From: Arctopsyche grandis
Taxonomy: Eukaryota; Arthropoda; Insecta; Trichoptera; Hydropsychidae
Direction: 5' to 3'
Assembly: GCF_051622035.1 (NCBI RefSeq)
Contig: NC_135358.1
Location: forward strand, 18,510,501 to 18,574,500
DNA: 64,000 nucleotides
This document shows, piece by piece, positions 23,054-35,000 of the stretch. The position numbers and the translations under genes were made by a program. Position 1 is the stretch's first letter; each line of letters opens with the position of its first letter. Below the pieces are notes generated by a model. That model searched no databases and was not told the origin of the DNA. It was given only the letters and a program-made list of their open reading frames with translations.

Positions 23054-23294
23054 ATATATATATTGTCGCATTCACTCAATATACATATATATCGAAGAAA
23101 GGAACGGCAACAAAATTAAGGTTTCGGGTGTACAGCCCTCTTAAGATATATTATGTAAAGAAGATAGAACGCATGATTCGTGTTTGGACCAAATGTTTAG
23201 CGTTAATCGAAAGGTGGTGTGGCAGCCGTGCCGGTGTCAGTGTGTGACAGACGTCTGGGGGCGAGGCGGTGAGACGGCAAGACGGCGAGACGGT

Positions 23295-23332
23295 GGGGAG
23301 AGTTTTGGGGGGCGAGCGGGGGGTTGCGGGGG
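23295..23332 (+). promoter_or_regulatory. G-quadruplex-capable G-tract just before the tetraspanin ATG
   Basis: Runs of 4, 6, 6 and 5 G (23295-23298, 23307-23312, 23318-23323, 23328-23332) with loops of 8, 5 and 4 nt lie on the coding strand, 6 nt upstream of the start codon. They are therefore in the 5' UTR if transcription begins upstream. Folding is predicted from the pattern, not shown. Confidence 0.55.
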
Positions 23333-23338
23333 CGCGCC

Positions 23339-26300
23339 ATGTCGGGAGTGCGCGGCGTGCGCTATCGGCGCGACTCCTCCGAAGTCAGTTGCTGCCTCAA
23401 ATACCTCATCTTCGGATTCAACGTTCTCTTTTGGGTGAGAAGACGGCTACGCGCACACACCCACACACCCACACACCCACTCTTACCACTGACACACCTA
23501 TTCACAAACGTTCAATTACAATATATTACCCGTTTCATATTGTTTATATTCAACGAGGCCAATACTCATTCTTATTGTATCTGTTTTACCCACTAGCATA
23601 CAGTCCATACAATAAACAAAGTCATTAGTTGACACCAAATGACATCCGACTCTATTTACACGTGAGTAAAATTAACACAAAGAATCCGTGACGATTCAAA
23701 CATTTAACAAAGAAAAACCTTTTCATTTCATTTTCCCCATTGAGATTGGGGTTTATTTTTCTTCAAATTTTGATTCAATTTTCAGAAATATTAACACAAG
23801 AATAAAATTGCGGTTTGCAAATTAGGAATCTAATGCGCCTTTATAATTCGGACTTCCAATATTAGAATTTGTGAAAATAGAAATATTATGGTTTGAACAA
23901 ATTCAACATAAAAATATCGGGTAATCGTTTCTAATATTAATGAAAAAAGTTGTAAGAAGAGTTTATAAACAACAATCAGCGCTTTCACCAAATTGAAATT
24001 AAAAGGTTTCGATTTTTATTTTATTTTTTTACATCGGGTATAATAAACAACTGTATTGTATTTAAATTTTGTTTGATATTATAGTTTTAAATTTAACCCT
24101 ATAGAAAAATTTAAAAGGACATTAAGTGCTAGAGAAATTGCGTCACATATTAACAATAAATAATCTGCAAGACATGTGTGATTCGAAATATGCTTCTATA
24201 ACAGAATGTATTGTCGATGATTAAATAAAGAATTTTTGTGTTCACTTACGGTGTAAATATTTACATTGAAGCTACGAAGAGTATCCATATGGAACATGTG
24301 GACAATTTGTTGTTATAATGCTGACATTAAATCATTTATGTTGCAGTTGCTCGGTCTTGGAATTTTAGCTGTTGGAGTATGGGCATGGACAGAAAAAGAT
24401 ACCTTCAATAATCTTTCCAAATTAACCAATATAGCGTTGGATCCAGCATTTATTTTAATATGTGTCGGTGAGTCCTTATATAAGTTTCGTTTTCTTAATA
24501 TCACCATACTTCAATTGTATACAAACATAATTTTGCAAATTATATCTTAATAAATTTGTTTTGTTTTCAGGAACAATGACTTTTATTATTGGTTTCACGG
24601 GATGCGTCGGGGCCTTACGGGAAAACACCTGCTTATTAGCCTGTGTTAGTAATATGTATATATTTTAGAATTTTGCTAACATACTGATTGCATTGTGCAG
24701 TAGTAATACATTTGTGCAAATTTGTTAGTATTATGTACACATATTAAAAATTTGCTAACATACTGTTTGCATTGTGCAATTGCAATACATATGTGCAAAT
24801 TTGTTTGAAATTGTAATGTTTTATAAAATGTATTGTTTCAGTATGCAGTATTTTTGGCCTTACTGTTGTTGTCTGAAATGACAGTTGGTATATTAGGATT
24901 TGTTTTTAAAGACTGGGTATGTATGTTTGTAATCAATTTGAATTTGTTTTGGCAATATGCTTTTACTCAACAAATATGAGTATTGCAGATAAAACAGCAA
25001 GCAACTGGTGGTTTCCAAGCATTTATCACACATTATAGAGAAGATCCTGACCAGCAAAATCTCATTGACTGGATACAGGAAGACTGGGTAAACATTATGG
25101 GTCTACTCCGTTCACCAACTTGAAATATCTCGGCACTTGTTTTTTCGACTTTTTCGGAGTATCTCGTCGTCGACATATACAAAAAAATCGTACATATAAA
25201 AAATATTTTACACAGTCAAATACTTATTTACAAGGTAAACATTAACTCTTAAAAAAATATAGTAAGAATTGATTGGTGGCGGTTTAGCACGCATTTTACC
25301 TTAAAGGTAACTGGTTCAGCGTGCAGTCTACCTACCTATGTTTATAGGAATGGTCAGATAAACAAGTTCATATTTTATTATTATATATTTTATTAAAACA
25401 ATTAATCGTCATTACAACAGCAATTATTGATTAACGGTAAACTGTAGCACTGTCATGAAGAATCTTGACAAAAGGGTCGGGAACAGTCTTGGGTACCACT
25501 TCAATGACAGTTGATGTTGGCTGCAGTTGTAATGCAGCAGAAAACTGCAGGTTGACTCCTCCACTGCAATCAGTCTATAAGCGTATATGTCTCTTATATT
25601 AAAAATATTACATATGTACATGTAAACAAAAAAAAAGCATTTTTGTATATATTATAATATACAAACTTCTGTTCAAGCAGACGAAAAGTCGAGGAGACAA
25701 GTGTCGAGAAATTTCACGTCAGTGGAACAGAGCATATATTTATATTTATTGAATTTTTAAATTAAGATAGTATGTTTATGAATTATTGTACTTTTTTATT
25801 AGTTGCAATGCTGTGGCATTGAAGGTCCTCGTGATTGGGATCGAAATGCTTACTTTAACTGCTCATCGCTGTCTGTGGGCAGCCGAGAAGCTTGTGGAGT
25901 ACCGTTTAGCTGTTGTCGTCGCCGTGAAGCAGTACGAAATAAGCAGTGTGGATACGATGTTCGAAAACCTGGATACGTAAGTTACTATTTTATCACCTAT
26001 ATTAAAATATATGTATATCTCTAACTTTCTCTTCACCTTTTTTATATTCAATTCTTGCTATATAAAATTCAATTCTCCAAAAAATATTTAATTTAAGTGA
26101 GCCGTTGTTTCATATAATGCACAAATATCTGTAATGTATGCGTGTCCACTTAATCAAAATTTGCTCACATACTGACCGATTCGAGTGAGTGCATTGAGAC
26201 GGTGACTGAAGGATGTTGATATTTCGTTTTTGTTGAATCTATCTCTATATAGGTTTTTGCATCCTTCAATGGTCAAATTGTCAAATGGATATTTGGTGTG

Positions 26301-28807
26301 TAAACGGGATGTTGAGTGAGGTTGTGGGTATGTGTAGCCAGCTGACAGGAACATCTACGAGCGGGGCTGCTTAAGAGCCGGTGAGGAGTGGTTGGAGACT
26401 AACCTTCTGCCCGTGGCGGGAGGATGCGTAGCTCTCATGGTGCTCAAGGTGCTCGGGCTATAATGCACTCAGACACCGGGAGCGTGATTTGAGAGTGTTG
26501 TTTCCACAAACGAATGCAATTTTGCTTATATGATGTATCGATTGGCTGGCTCAATGCTCACGTTCAAATTTTCCGCTCCTCGTGTCTGAACTGATTTTCT
26601 TTCTGCATGTAATCGAAATAAAATGTCATTTAAAAATTAATATATCTTTTGATACATCCATTGGTAATGCAGGCTTTTATTTTGATTCATTTCATATATT
26701 TTTCGGTTACACACTCAAAGTATATATTATCAATATTTTGAATTGTACAAATCAGAAATATTTAAATTTAGAATATTGAAATGTAGGAAAGTCAACAGGT
26801 AGAGTCAAAAAATGGTTGTTTTTCACACCTCTTTTTTCTAAATTCGAATATTTTGCATTTGTATAATTCGAAATATTGATATTTTTAATACATACATACA
26901 TATATAAAATGCACTTTATGTTCTGTCTCATTCTGTATATATTAATAATATGATATTTTCGTTTTAAATTGACTTAAATTAATTTGTTATTTTACTGTAT
27001 TTGTATGCATGTTCAATTCTGTCTATGTATTATATGTATATCGATATTGCATGTGTTTAATTTTGTTTATTTTATTTTATTTTTTATTTTTTTACTTTGT
27101 AGAACTTTGATGTAGCCAAGATTATTTATGAAAAAGGTTGTATTGAAGCGGCAGAAGAATGGTTTGACCGTAATCTTCTAGTTGTAGCATCTTCTGCTGT
27201 TGGCACGGCTTTTGCTCAGGTAATAAAATAATCAAGTTTGAAATACAGGCAATAAGCTTTTAAAATGCTTGTTTGCAATATAGTTTAGAAATGATTATAC
27301 ATATGTATATAAGTATAGTCAAAATTATTATGCGTACATATGTAGCATTTTATGTTTGTATTATATTTAAAATCAATTATATTCACTCATTACTTCATTT
27401 CAAACAGTGCGTATGCATTTATACATTACATGGCATTGACCCGAATATAGAGTGACTATTTTTCAATTTACATCTTGGATAAACTTTTACTCGATTATGT
27501 ATATGTACATAAGGCCATCATCATGTTATTCTATTCATCTCTGGTTTTCAACAAAACAAGTTTTGATCAAATTTAAATACACACATATATTAATACACTT
27601 ATTTGACATATTCACGTTCAGATTCGAAAACAGCAAAAGCATCTTTGGTATCGGTTTCATCTTCAATAATATTATTATCGTCCTCTTTTTCACCATTTTT
27701 TCCCCTCAAAACGTCATCTTCAGTACTGACCTTTTTTTTAAATATACATATGTATGTGCATTTTTATATCCATTAATTATATTTTCATTAGAAATTTGAT
27801 TCCAATGCGATGCGTTTTTTATTGTTTGAGACTCGAATATAGCTTTCGGCTTGCTTTTTTGAATAAAAACCTACTAGCTTAATATGTATAGTATGCTAAT
27901 ATGCTACAGTGAAATTATAATTACACTGACTTTTCAGTGAATTCATGTCGGATTACGTATTTCACCATGGAAATAACTTACTCACAGACCATGATTAATG
28001 AATGCTTGACAATTAAAAAAATACTGTAACATGGGAACACGGGAAAGAGTATCCACTGTCCAAGTGCATTCGTGGGTGAACAATAGAAACCCCAGATTAG
28101 GCTAACGGGACTCAGTAAGTGCCCGATTAAGGGATATGCTGCGGGTATATCTATGTGCCTAGATAATGGACACGCCAACAGATCGGGGATGCTATGCTGG
28201 GCAACTTGTCCTGTATATGGAGGTACAAAGGTTAGATCAAGTATTCTGGAGTGAACGGTGATCTTGTGTGGACCTCCCAAATCGTTGAATAAATGCTGTG
28301 AAGCGACTTTGCCCTTTCATTTGGATCCTGAACCCATCCCTATTGTTGTCTTGTTTAATATCTGGGTCACTATTAAATAAACCATGCAAAAGAAATTACT
28401 TTTTGATAACAAAACAACAAATAGATGATATATCCCTGAAAACATTTCAAAGGATGATGCATCGCTTCTAGCTAAGCCAATTCTCTGAATAGCTGGCAAC
28501 ATTAAATATTTATGAATTTTACTTCTCTAACATTGATTTTATAATTCTATTGATAGATCCATACTACTTGGGTTAGAGAAATTATAATTTTACCAGCGAA
28601 ATTTTAATTTCACTGTAACATACATAATTATTCATTTTTTTGTCATATTGTTTGCACTTATTATGTTTGTGTATTGTAAATGTTTTTTTTTTTCAATATC
28701 TATTTTAATTTTATTCTAACTGTTTATGATTATTTCAGATATTAGGAATTTGTTTCGCCCAGAATTTACGAGCGGATATATTTGCTCAAAAAGCGAAGTG
28801 GCACTGA
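23339..28807 (+). CDS. TspanC8-type tetraspanin (8 coding exons)
   Basis: Exons: 23339-23434, 24347-24467, 24571-24644, 24842-24916, 24989-25087, 25803-25976, 27103-27219, 28739-28807. They total 825 nt, 274 aa, typical for a tetraspanin. The N-terminus [17 protein letters not shown] matches the TSPAN5/14/17/33 group. TM2/3 hold [13 protein letters not shown] and the large loop has CCG (158-160). Eight loop cysteines (158, 159, 175, 186, 192, 193, 204, 226) define the TspanC8 subgroup, whose members escort ADAM10/Kuzbanian and affect Notch (family knowledge). It ends [19 protein letters not shown]. The start lies in a short GC-rich island about 200 bp from the end of a nested transposon (23140). 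A second exon-7-like cassette is at 26338. Drosophila Tsp3A/Tsp26A/Tsp86D are the likely relatives, and I do not choose among them. Confidence 0.93.
23435..24346. other. tetraspanin intron 1
   Basis: Starts with a (CACACC)-like run (about 23451-23480). The rest is AT-rich with no recognisable element. Confidence 0.5.
25097..25735. mobile_element. MITE with about 40-bp inverted ends, in tetraspanin intron 5
   Basis: The left end GGGTCTACTCCGTTCACC...CTCGGCACTTG is mirrored by CAAGTGTCGAG...GTGGAACAGAG-type text at 25709-25732, with several mismatches. Part of it recurs at 8495-8610. The superfamily is not determined. Confidence 0.5.
26338..26463 (+). CDS. candidate alternative tetraspanin exon (second exon 7)
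   Basis: After an AG at 26336-26337 the frame reads [18 protein letters not shown], then [16 protein letters not shown] and VLK (26338-26448, 37 codons). VLGL and a stop follow at 26461-26463. Aligned to exon 7 (27103-27219), 15 of 32 residues are identical, including the last loop cysteine (ERGC/EKGC), EEW and NLL-VA, and the entry phase is the same. It can be spliced at AAG|GTGCTC (a weak donor) to exon 8 in frame, or used as a terminal exon, since AATAAA stands at 26617-26622. The latter would give a protein ending in TM4 without the conserved cytosolic tail. Codons are markedly GC-richer than in exon 7. The acceptor has a poor pyrimidine tract, so a dead duplicate is possible. Confidence 0.6.
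   Translation, partial: PADRNIYERGCLRAGEEWLETNLLPVAGGCVALMVLKVLGL
27907..28615. mobile_element. 709-bp TA-flanked MITE (Tc1/mariner-like), tetraspanin intron 7
   Basis: TA-CAGTGAAATTATAATT begins it and AATTTTAATTTCACTG-TA ends it, so the inverted ends are about 16 bp and the target is TA. The open frames inside show no transposase motifs. Confidence 0.65.
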
Positions 28808-29206
28808 CAATTACCAGCTCCCTCTGCAGTGTGAGTCACATCTCATTTATACTACTGCGGCGCTTCAACTTGCATATCATGAGTTCAAAGAAAAATATCA
28901 ATAATATTAAACATATCTGTATAACTCATAGTGTTATGCGTAGTCCTTGGATTAATTGTAATCACTCGATGCTAATGACTATACTATTATATCGATGTCA
29001 CTTTCTAAAAAATGAACTAGCCTTTTTTCAAAACTCTAAAAACAATTATTTTGTTGTAACCTATGTATGTCCTGTTTTCCATTTTAAATATGTGCCAAAA
29101 TAATATATTGCACAACGTGATCTGGCTAACGCACAACCAATACTTCTGATATTCTTCAATATTAAGATATACGTATATATTTACAAACCTATATAAGATT
29201 ATATAC
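28808..29206. other. tetraspanin 3' UTR
   Basis: Follows the stop codon directly. The ORF-like stretch here is only read-through in another frame. A plausible AATAAA is at 29838-29843, so the UTR may run about 1 kb and include the MITE below. Confidence 0.45.
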
Positions 29207-29395
29207 CAAGGGCTCTTAACCTTTTTTTTTATCTATGGACCCCTTCGCCATTCAGATGTAAACGACGGACCCCTCTCAATATAAAACGGCTTCTGATAAA
29301 GTTGACATAATTTCTTTCTGGGTTTTTGGAAGAGTCTTTGTTGCTAGTGCATGTTCACTGAACCCTAAATTCATTCCCTAGGTTAAGAACCCATG
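29207..29395. mobile_element. 189-bp hAT-like MITE
   Basis: Ends CAAGGGCTCTTAACCT and AGGTTAAGAACCCATG (complementary apart from two bases). The left side continues into TGGACCCCTT, a motif of several insect hAT MITEs. The flanks are AT-alternating and give no clean duplication. Confidence 0.55.
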
Positions 29396-29942
29396 CTATA
29401 TATATGTATGTACATATATTATTTAATATAATTTTGAGTTTTGCAAAAGGGCTGTTACAGTATGGAACATTTTGAAAAATATGTAACATTATGAAGAAAA
29501 AAATCTGCCGCAGTCATAAAAATTGTGGCTTTCATAGAGGGAGCTCTATATTGTATGTATATTATGTAAAAACTTCCTGTAATTTAATTTTATATTCTGT
29601 CAACAAATGCTATTGAACCGTAATGTCTTCATACATTTTACGTACATATATTTTAGGAACACATAGCTAGTTCTATGTAAGTTATGTAATTTAAAAAAAA
29701 TGGTATTAAAAGAGTTGTATATTTTATTTATATATACTTTTAATATTATAACATACTCGGAAGGTTTTGATTATTATTATTTATATGTGCAAGTTTTGTA
29801 TTTGTTGTTTGGGACTTTGGAACTAGAATGATCTTGAAATAAAAAAACATTCGTTTTTATTCATGTAGGGAACAATACTCGATATAATGTATTTAAAATG
29901 TATTTATTTTATGTGACCAAAATTTTGCATTTCTAGGGAAGC

Positions 29943-30022
<80 letters not shown>

Positions 30023-30443
30023 TAAAGCTTTATTGCTCGAAATACAGTATTAGCAATGTGAAAATAATAGCAGTATTATAATTATGCATGTAAAGCAATA
30101 GACTACAGTGTTTGCAATTGCTTTTCTTCATGAATTTATTGATATTCATTTTTATACTTTATTTGAATTACCTAATTTTTACAAATAAGATAAATTATTT
30201 TAGTTTAAAATATTAATCCACAAGATGTTTCAGTGTTTTTTTCCATCTTGAATCTTATAGTGAAATTTTTAATCATCTAATACTTTTATTATATCTATAT
30301 GTATTTAAAAAAAAATGCAAAAATATTCATAAATTCATTGTTAATTAAATTATTTTGATTTTACATTATTGTGAAACTGTGGGACTAAGCAATTAAATAA
30401 TCGTGACTTTTAATTTTACCTATAGACATGTTTAGTTGCTAGT
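29396..30443. other. intergenic, with a long (AT)n tract
   Basis: AT-rich; 29947-30014 is an uninterrupted AT dinucleotide tract of roughly 68 bp. No gene. Confidence 0.6.
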
Positions 30444-30957
30444 TTAGTATGCGGTCTACCTTTGAATCGCAGTCGACTATTTTTTATTATTTGTATTGTA
30501 GCAACGAAATATTTATTACAATTTTTGTTTTTGCCTGCCACCCCATAATGTTGTTGAAACATTTCTATCAAAATATCATCAGCAGATACATATCTCTTAA
30601 CCAAATCTTAAATGAATAGGGCCAACCTTAACTTAACCTAACCTATCATTACCCTTAAATAAATAGGTGTTGGCTGCTAAAATATGTTTTTTTTTTTTGT
30701 GAAAATATTGATGAAATAAAACTTAAAAAAAAGGTATCTTAGCAGCCAACACCTATTTATTTAAGGTTAAGGATAGGTTAGGTTAAATTAAGGTTGGCCC
30801 TATTCATTTAAGATTAGGTTGTTAGGGTCGGTATTATTCAGTCTCAGTGTCACACGCGAGAATTGAGACAGTGGAACCGCATATTAAAGTAAAAACGTGA
30901 AGGTAGATCGCATACTAAAGTAGATATGGTGAAGGTAGACAGCATACTAAAGTAGCA
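30444..30957. repeat. composite foldback with a 212-bp core
   Basis: The core is 30604-30815. AATCTTAAATGAATAGGGCC at its left end is answered by the complement at its right end, with arms of about 85 bp that include AGGTGTTGGCTGCTAA. Outside it, TAGTATGCGGTCTACCTT (about 30448-30465) is mirrored by GAAGGTAGA(T/C)(C/A)GCATACTAAAGTA, the latter tandemly repeated two to three times at 30877-30955. The whole is probably one foldback transposon. Arms contain TTAGGTTAAG-like text. Confidence 0.6.
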
Positions 30958-32034
30958 CCCATGTTTAATAGATTATATGTATATTCTCATTGGTATGTGA
31001 TTTCTATTTATATTAGTGTGTATTAATTTAATGCTTTTACATCCAGAATCTCAACTTTTCTCATTCCTCATTTTATAAAACATTATGAATTGATTCTCTC
31101 GGCCGTGGATTTATCGAAACTGATTTTTCATTAAATAGTAATTGGCGAGGAAAATTAAATAATGCGTGCCAAAATATATAGTGTACAATTCAGAAGTTTT
31201 TTCAATAGTATTACATAGTTTAAGGCTGAGTTGAATTTAAATTGTGATATTTATAATTTTAATGATTTTCGATGCATTCTTCAACTGTTTTTAAATTTAA
31301 ATCTTTAAAAAAACATTGAACCTGACAATTTATGTACATATGACTAATCATGGGAGGTTTTTTAAATACAATCTCAAATTTATTCCACTTTTATTATTCA
31401 AATTAATTTGGTTTTTGTTTACATTCTCATATTTTTAAGTATGTATTCTAATTTTATTGGATTTTTTCCATTTATGTATTTTTTTTTTTTAATTTTATAT
31501 TAGTAAACTGACTATATTATTATTATTGTGTAAGTAATTATGTCTATATCAATATTATGATTTATTAGTATTAATTTTCAGAATATTTTGTCTCATTTAT
31601 AGCAAAAAATTTTCTGTCAACATTCACACAATCATGGATAAGAATTTTTGCAATGAAAGTGACAATTTATCATTTTATTTGTATTGAAATATAATTTCAT
31701 CTACATAAATTAAACAGTATTAAAAATTATTAAAGGATTGTTTTATTTTATAATATACATATGTACATCTTGCAGGAATCTCAACTTCCAAACTCAAAAT
31801 TTTCATTTTCATTTCAAGTTCATATATAAAATTAAAAAAAAACTTCAATATTTTTTTTTATTTTAAAATAATTAAAAATACAATAACATCAAATATTTTT
31901 TCATATAAATAACATCACATCATTTTATCATAACCGACCCATTCAAAATAAAAAAGTAAAAAACAACCCTATACATGTTTATACATATATATATGTATAA
32001 TTTATAACCTTTCTAAAGCTAAGCAAAATAGCGA
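30958..32034. other. intergenic between tetraspanin and TMEM135-like gene
   Basis: Very AT-rich, convergent 3' ends, no coding signal seen. Confidence 0.5.
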
Positions 32035-35000
32035 TTATTTGTTGAAATCAGCAATCGCCAACATTTTCAAAAAAGTTTCATAAACAAGAGTTACCCTGAA
32101 ATGAATAGAAAAATTAAAATTCTGCCAAACATAATTATACAATTAAAATGTATGCATCATTGAACTCACTTTCCACTAGTTACAGTATGTACAAGATTTA
32201 GAATGTAACGAGGACACTGTTCCGGATGCATCACACGTGCGTGGAAAAGCAATCCTTGACATAATGCATATAGCAATTCAGGCAATGGTAAATTTTCAGG
32301 TAATATTTTGTGTTCATACAATCGGCTACATAATATCTAAAACAATATGGCATTCAATATTTGGTACATTTTTATTTTATGTGAATAATTTTATATTAAA
32401 ATCACATACATGCAAAATTGAAGTAATTGATGCCAGCGATACTGACAAATTTGGATTGAACCAAAAAGCTGTACCAGCTAGGAAACCAGCTGGTATCGCA
32501 TGTCGAGCTGAATCCCTCTTGAATTGTCGACACAAAATGCAGACTACTAACTGAATACAAACATTATTACATAAAAATTATGATTGTCGATAAAATGTAA
32601 TTAAGAGATTGAATTATACATACTCGGTATATTCCCATATATCCCCCTAAAAATAATCCAAGTGTAAAATGTTTGGCGGTGATTGATTTGATTGCTTTTA
32701 CCGGTGTTCCGAGTTTAGGAACGACAGTTCTCAGCATTGTCATGGCACAGCCCAGTCCAAACATTTGAATATATCCCTAAAAAGCAGATTAATCCCAAAG
32801 TTTACCTCGTATGTATCTTAAATCGTACGATTGAATATACTAAAACTATACCTTTATAATATAATCACTACAAGAGCCAGTATGTGGACAGTATAATGAC
32901 GATTTATCACATTTGTCACTTGTGCTTTCTATCGGTTGCCTATTGACTTTCGGCGGTGTAAAAAACCTACAAATAATAATTGCAATTTAGAATATTTTTA
33001 AAAATCAAATATTTTGATATCTACATGTAATACTGACCACAGAAGAGACATTTTCTTATTCTTGTCCTTTTGTTGACGCATTAAATAGAATAAATATGCA
33101 CTACCAAACATGAATATGATAGTTTCACGTAATGGTGTTCTTTTGACGATGCCTTGATGTTCTAACATCCTCACCCAATATTCCAAAACCTATTTATAGG
33201 AATGTACACACATGTATGTACATATTTAATTACACAAATATTTTTTTTTATCTTATTTGAAAACTTACCAAGTTGAAGAAAGTGCTAACAACGAGGTATC
33301 GTCGATGAGGTGGTTCAAAATATATGCCAACTCCGCTCAAAGTCATGGGAAATAATACTGTTGTATGATAGTAAAATCTTTGGAATAGAAATCGTCTAAA
33401 AATGGTAAAATGTGTGTATAAATAAACGTCCTTTATTACTAAAAAAATCTTTCTTACGTGTATGACTTACTTAAAAAAACAATTAAAAGGAACGAAGGAT
33501 GTTCCAACTAGACAACCAAAAGCAGCCGATTTAAGATATGAATCAAATTGTTGTAATAAAAACTTTTTATTCATTTTTTTCCCCCTTATTAATAATTGAA
33601 TCTGAAAAAATAATAAGTAAATAAATAAAAACTATTTCGTAGATTACAAAAAAATGTAATAATATCAAATCGTAAAACAGAAGAGATTATATTTTGACAT
33701 GAGATATGATTGATTTTAGAAATCAGACAAATGATAATATTCATGTTTATGTAATAAACAACCATTCTCGTTCATATGTGAGACATATAAATAATAATAA
33801 AATATTTTTAGAACATATGTACATACATATATTGCACTTTAGTATTTAATTGTTCAATTATTATTAAAACATTGGGTACAATCATATTTTTTCAATTTGA
33901 AATTAAATCTTATAAATATTGTTTTAAATGTAATTACCATTATACTTATCCTTCGCAGAACAATGTTTATTGAAAATAAAAAAAAACAATTGTATACAGT
34001 TTTGAACATTGTACTTTGTATAGTGTGTTTATAAACCATAAAAAAAATTGCTAAGCAATAAGTACTTATAAAGTACTTATACTTCAAGTGGGTGTATATA
34101 GTTACAACATTACTCATTATATTTAGAAAAACGGCGTGTAAAAATACTTTTACGTATGTAAATATGTACATACATAGGTATTCACACACGAATAAAATAT
34201 TATGATACGACAGTATTAAAATTTTAATGTTTTTATTAACATTTTTGCAACCTATTTTAATTTGATGATCGGCAATTATAATCTCACAATATGTATTATA
34301 CAATTATTGAGCTACGCCCATTTGATTAATTATTCCTACTTTAAAAATATGAATTATATAGGTAATATATGTACTATCCAAGGTTGCCAGACTTCCCTAT
34401 TTGCGCGGGACTGTCCCGAGTCCAACAGAAAAATCCTGAGCACTACATTGCCTCTCAAAGTCACGACTTAATAAAATTTGTATATGCACAAAAATGTACG
34501 TATAAAGAGGCTCACTGAATTTTTTTCCAGAAATGGTTCGACTTCAAAAGTAACAAATTTCAATCATAAGTCTTGTCCTTAAAACCAAACATTAAAATCG
34601 AATTTTCGTCAATTGAAGAATTAACAAAACAATTACTTGCGATATTGACGTTCTATACGAAGATGTCTGTTTTTTAAACATTTTTACTTTATCTATGTAT
34701 GGTATGTACGTAGTAACAATAGATGAAGTTTTGTGATCATGCGAAAATTCGAACTCGAGATTTTGACTGATTCGAACTCAGAATCGATCACTGATCACGT
34801 TTTCATGTTCTAGAAAAAACGTGTGTGTGTTTGTGTGTCTGTGTATTTTGGGGATTTTTTGAACACCTTTTTTTACTTAATGTGACTAAAGTAAACTAGA
34901 CAAAAACTGTATGAGAAATGGATAATATTTTTTAAAGATCATTCCGCTGGCATTAATTTGTATAAAATTGTGTCCGACATACTCTCAATTTCACATTTCA

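Larger units (their letters stand above)
19548..23140. mobile_element. TTAA-flanked MITE, interrupted (outer shell of a four-deep nest)
   Basis: It begins TTAA-GAGGGCTGGACACC (19544 on) and ends GGTGTACAGCCCTC-TTAA (to 23144). An uninterrupted sister copy in opposite orientation (55530-56048, 519 bp) matches both arms, and a truncated relative is at 37180-37262. TTAA duplication is a trait of piggyBac and Kolobok elements, and I cannot decide between them. It includes a (TA)n tract at about 22990-23051. Confidence 0.85.

Noticed and set aside
22725-23247. Open frames containing YIYIYI runs on both strands
   Set aside because: Products of the (TA)n microsatellite at about 22990-23051.
32336-32413. 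A GC-AG intron after TMEM135-like exon 7
   Set aside because: It arose from miscounting a T-run. With five T (not six) the frame runs to CAT|GTATGT, a normal GT donor at 32410.
33854-34303. 149-codon minus-strand frame in TMEM135-like intron 1
   Set aside because: AT-driven hydrophobic/Phe-Ile-Lys-rich text without a domain; the intron continues through it.
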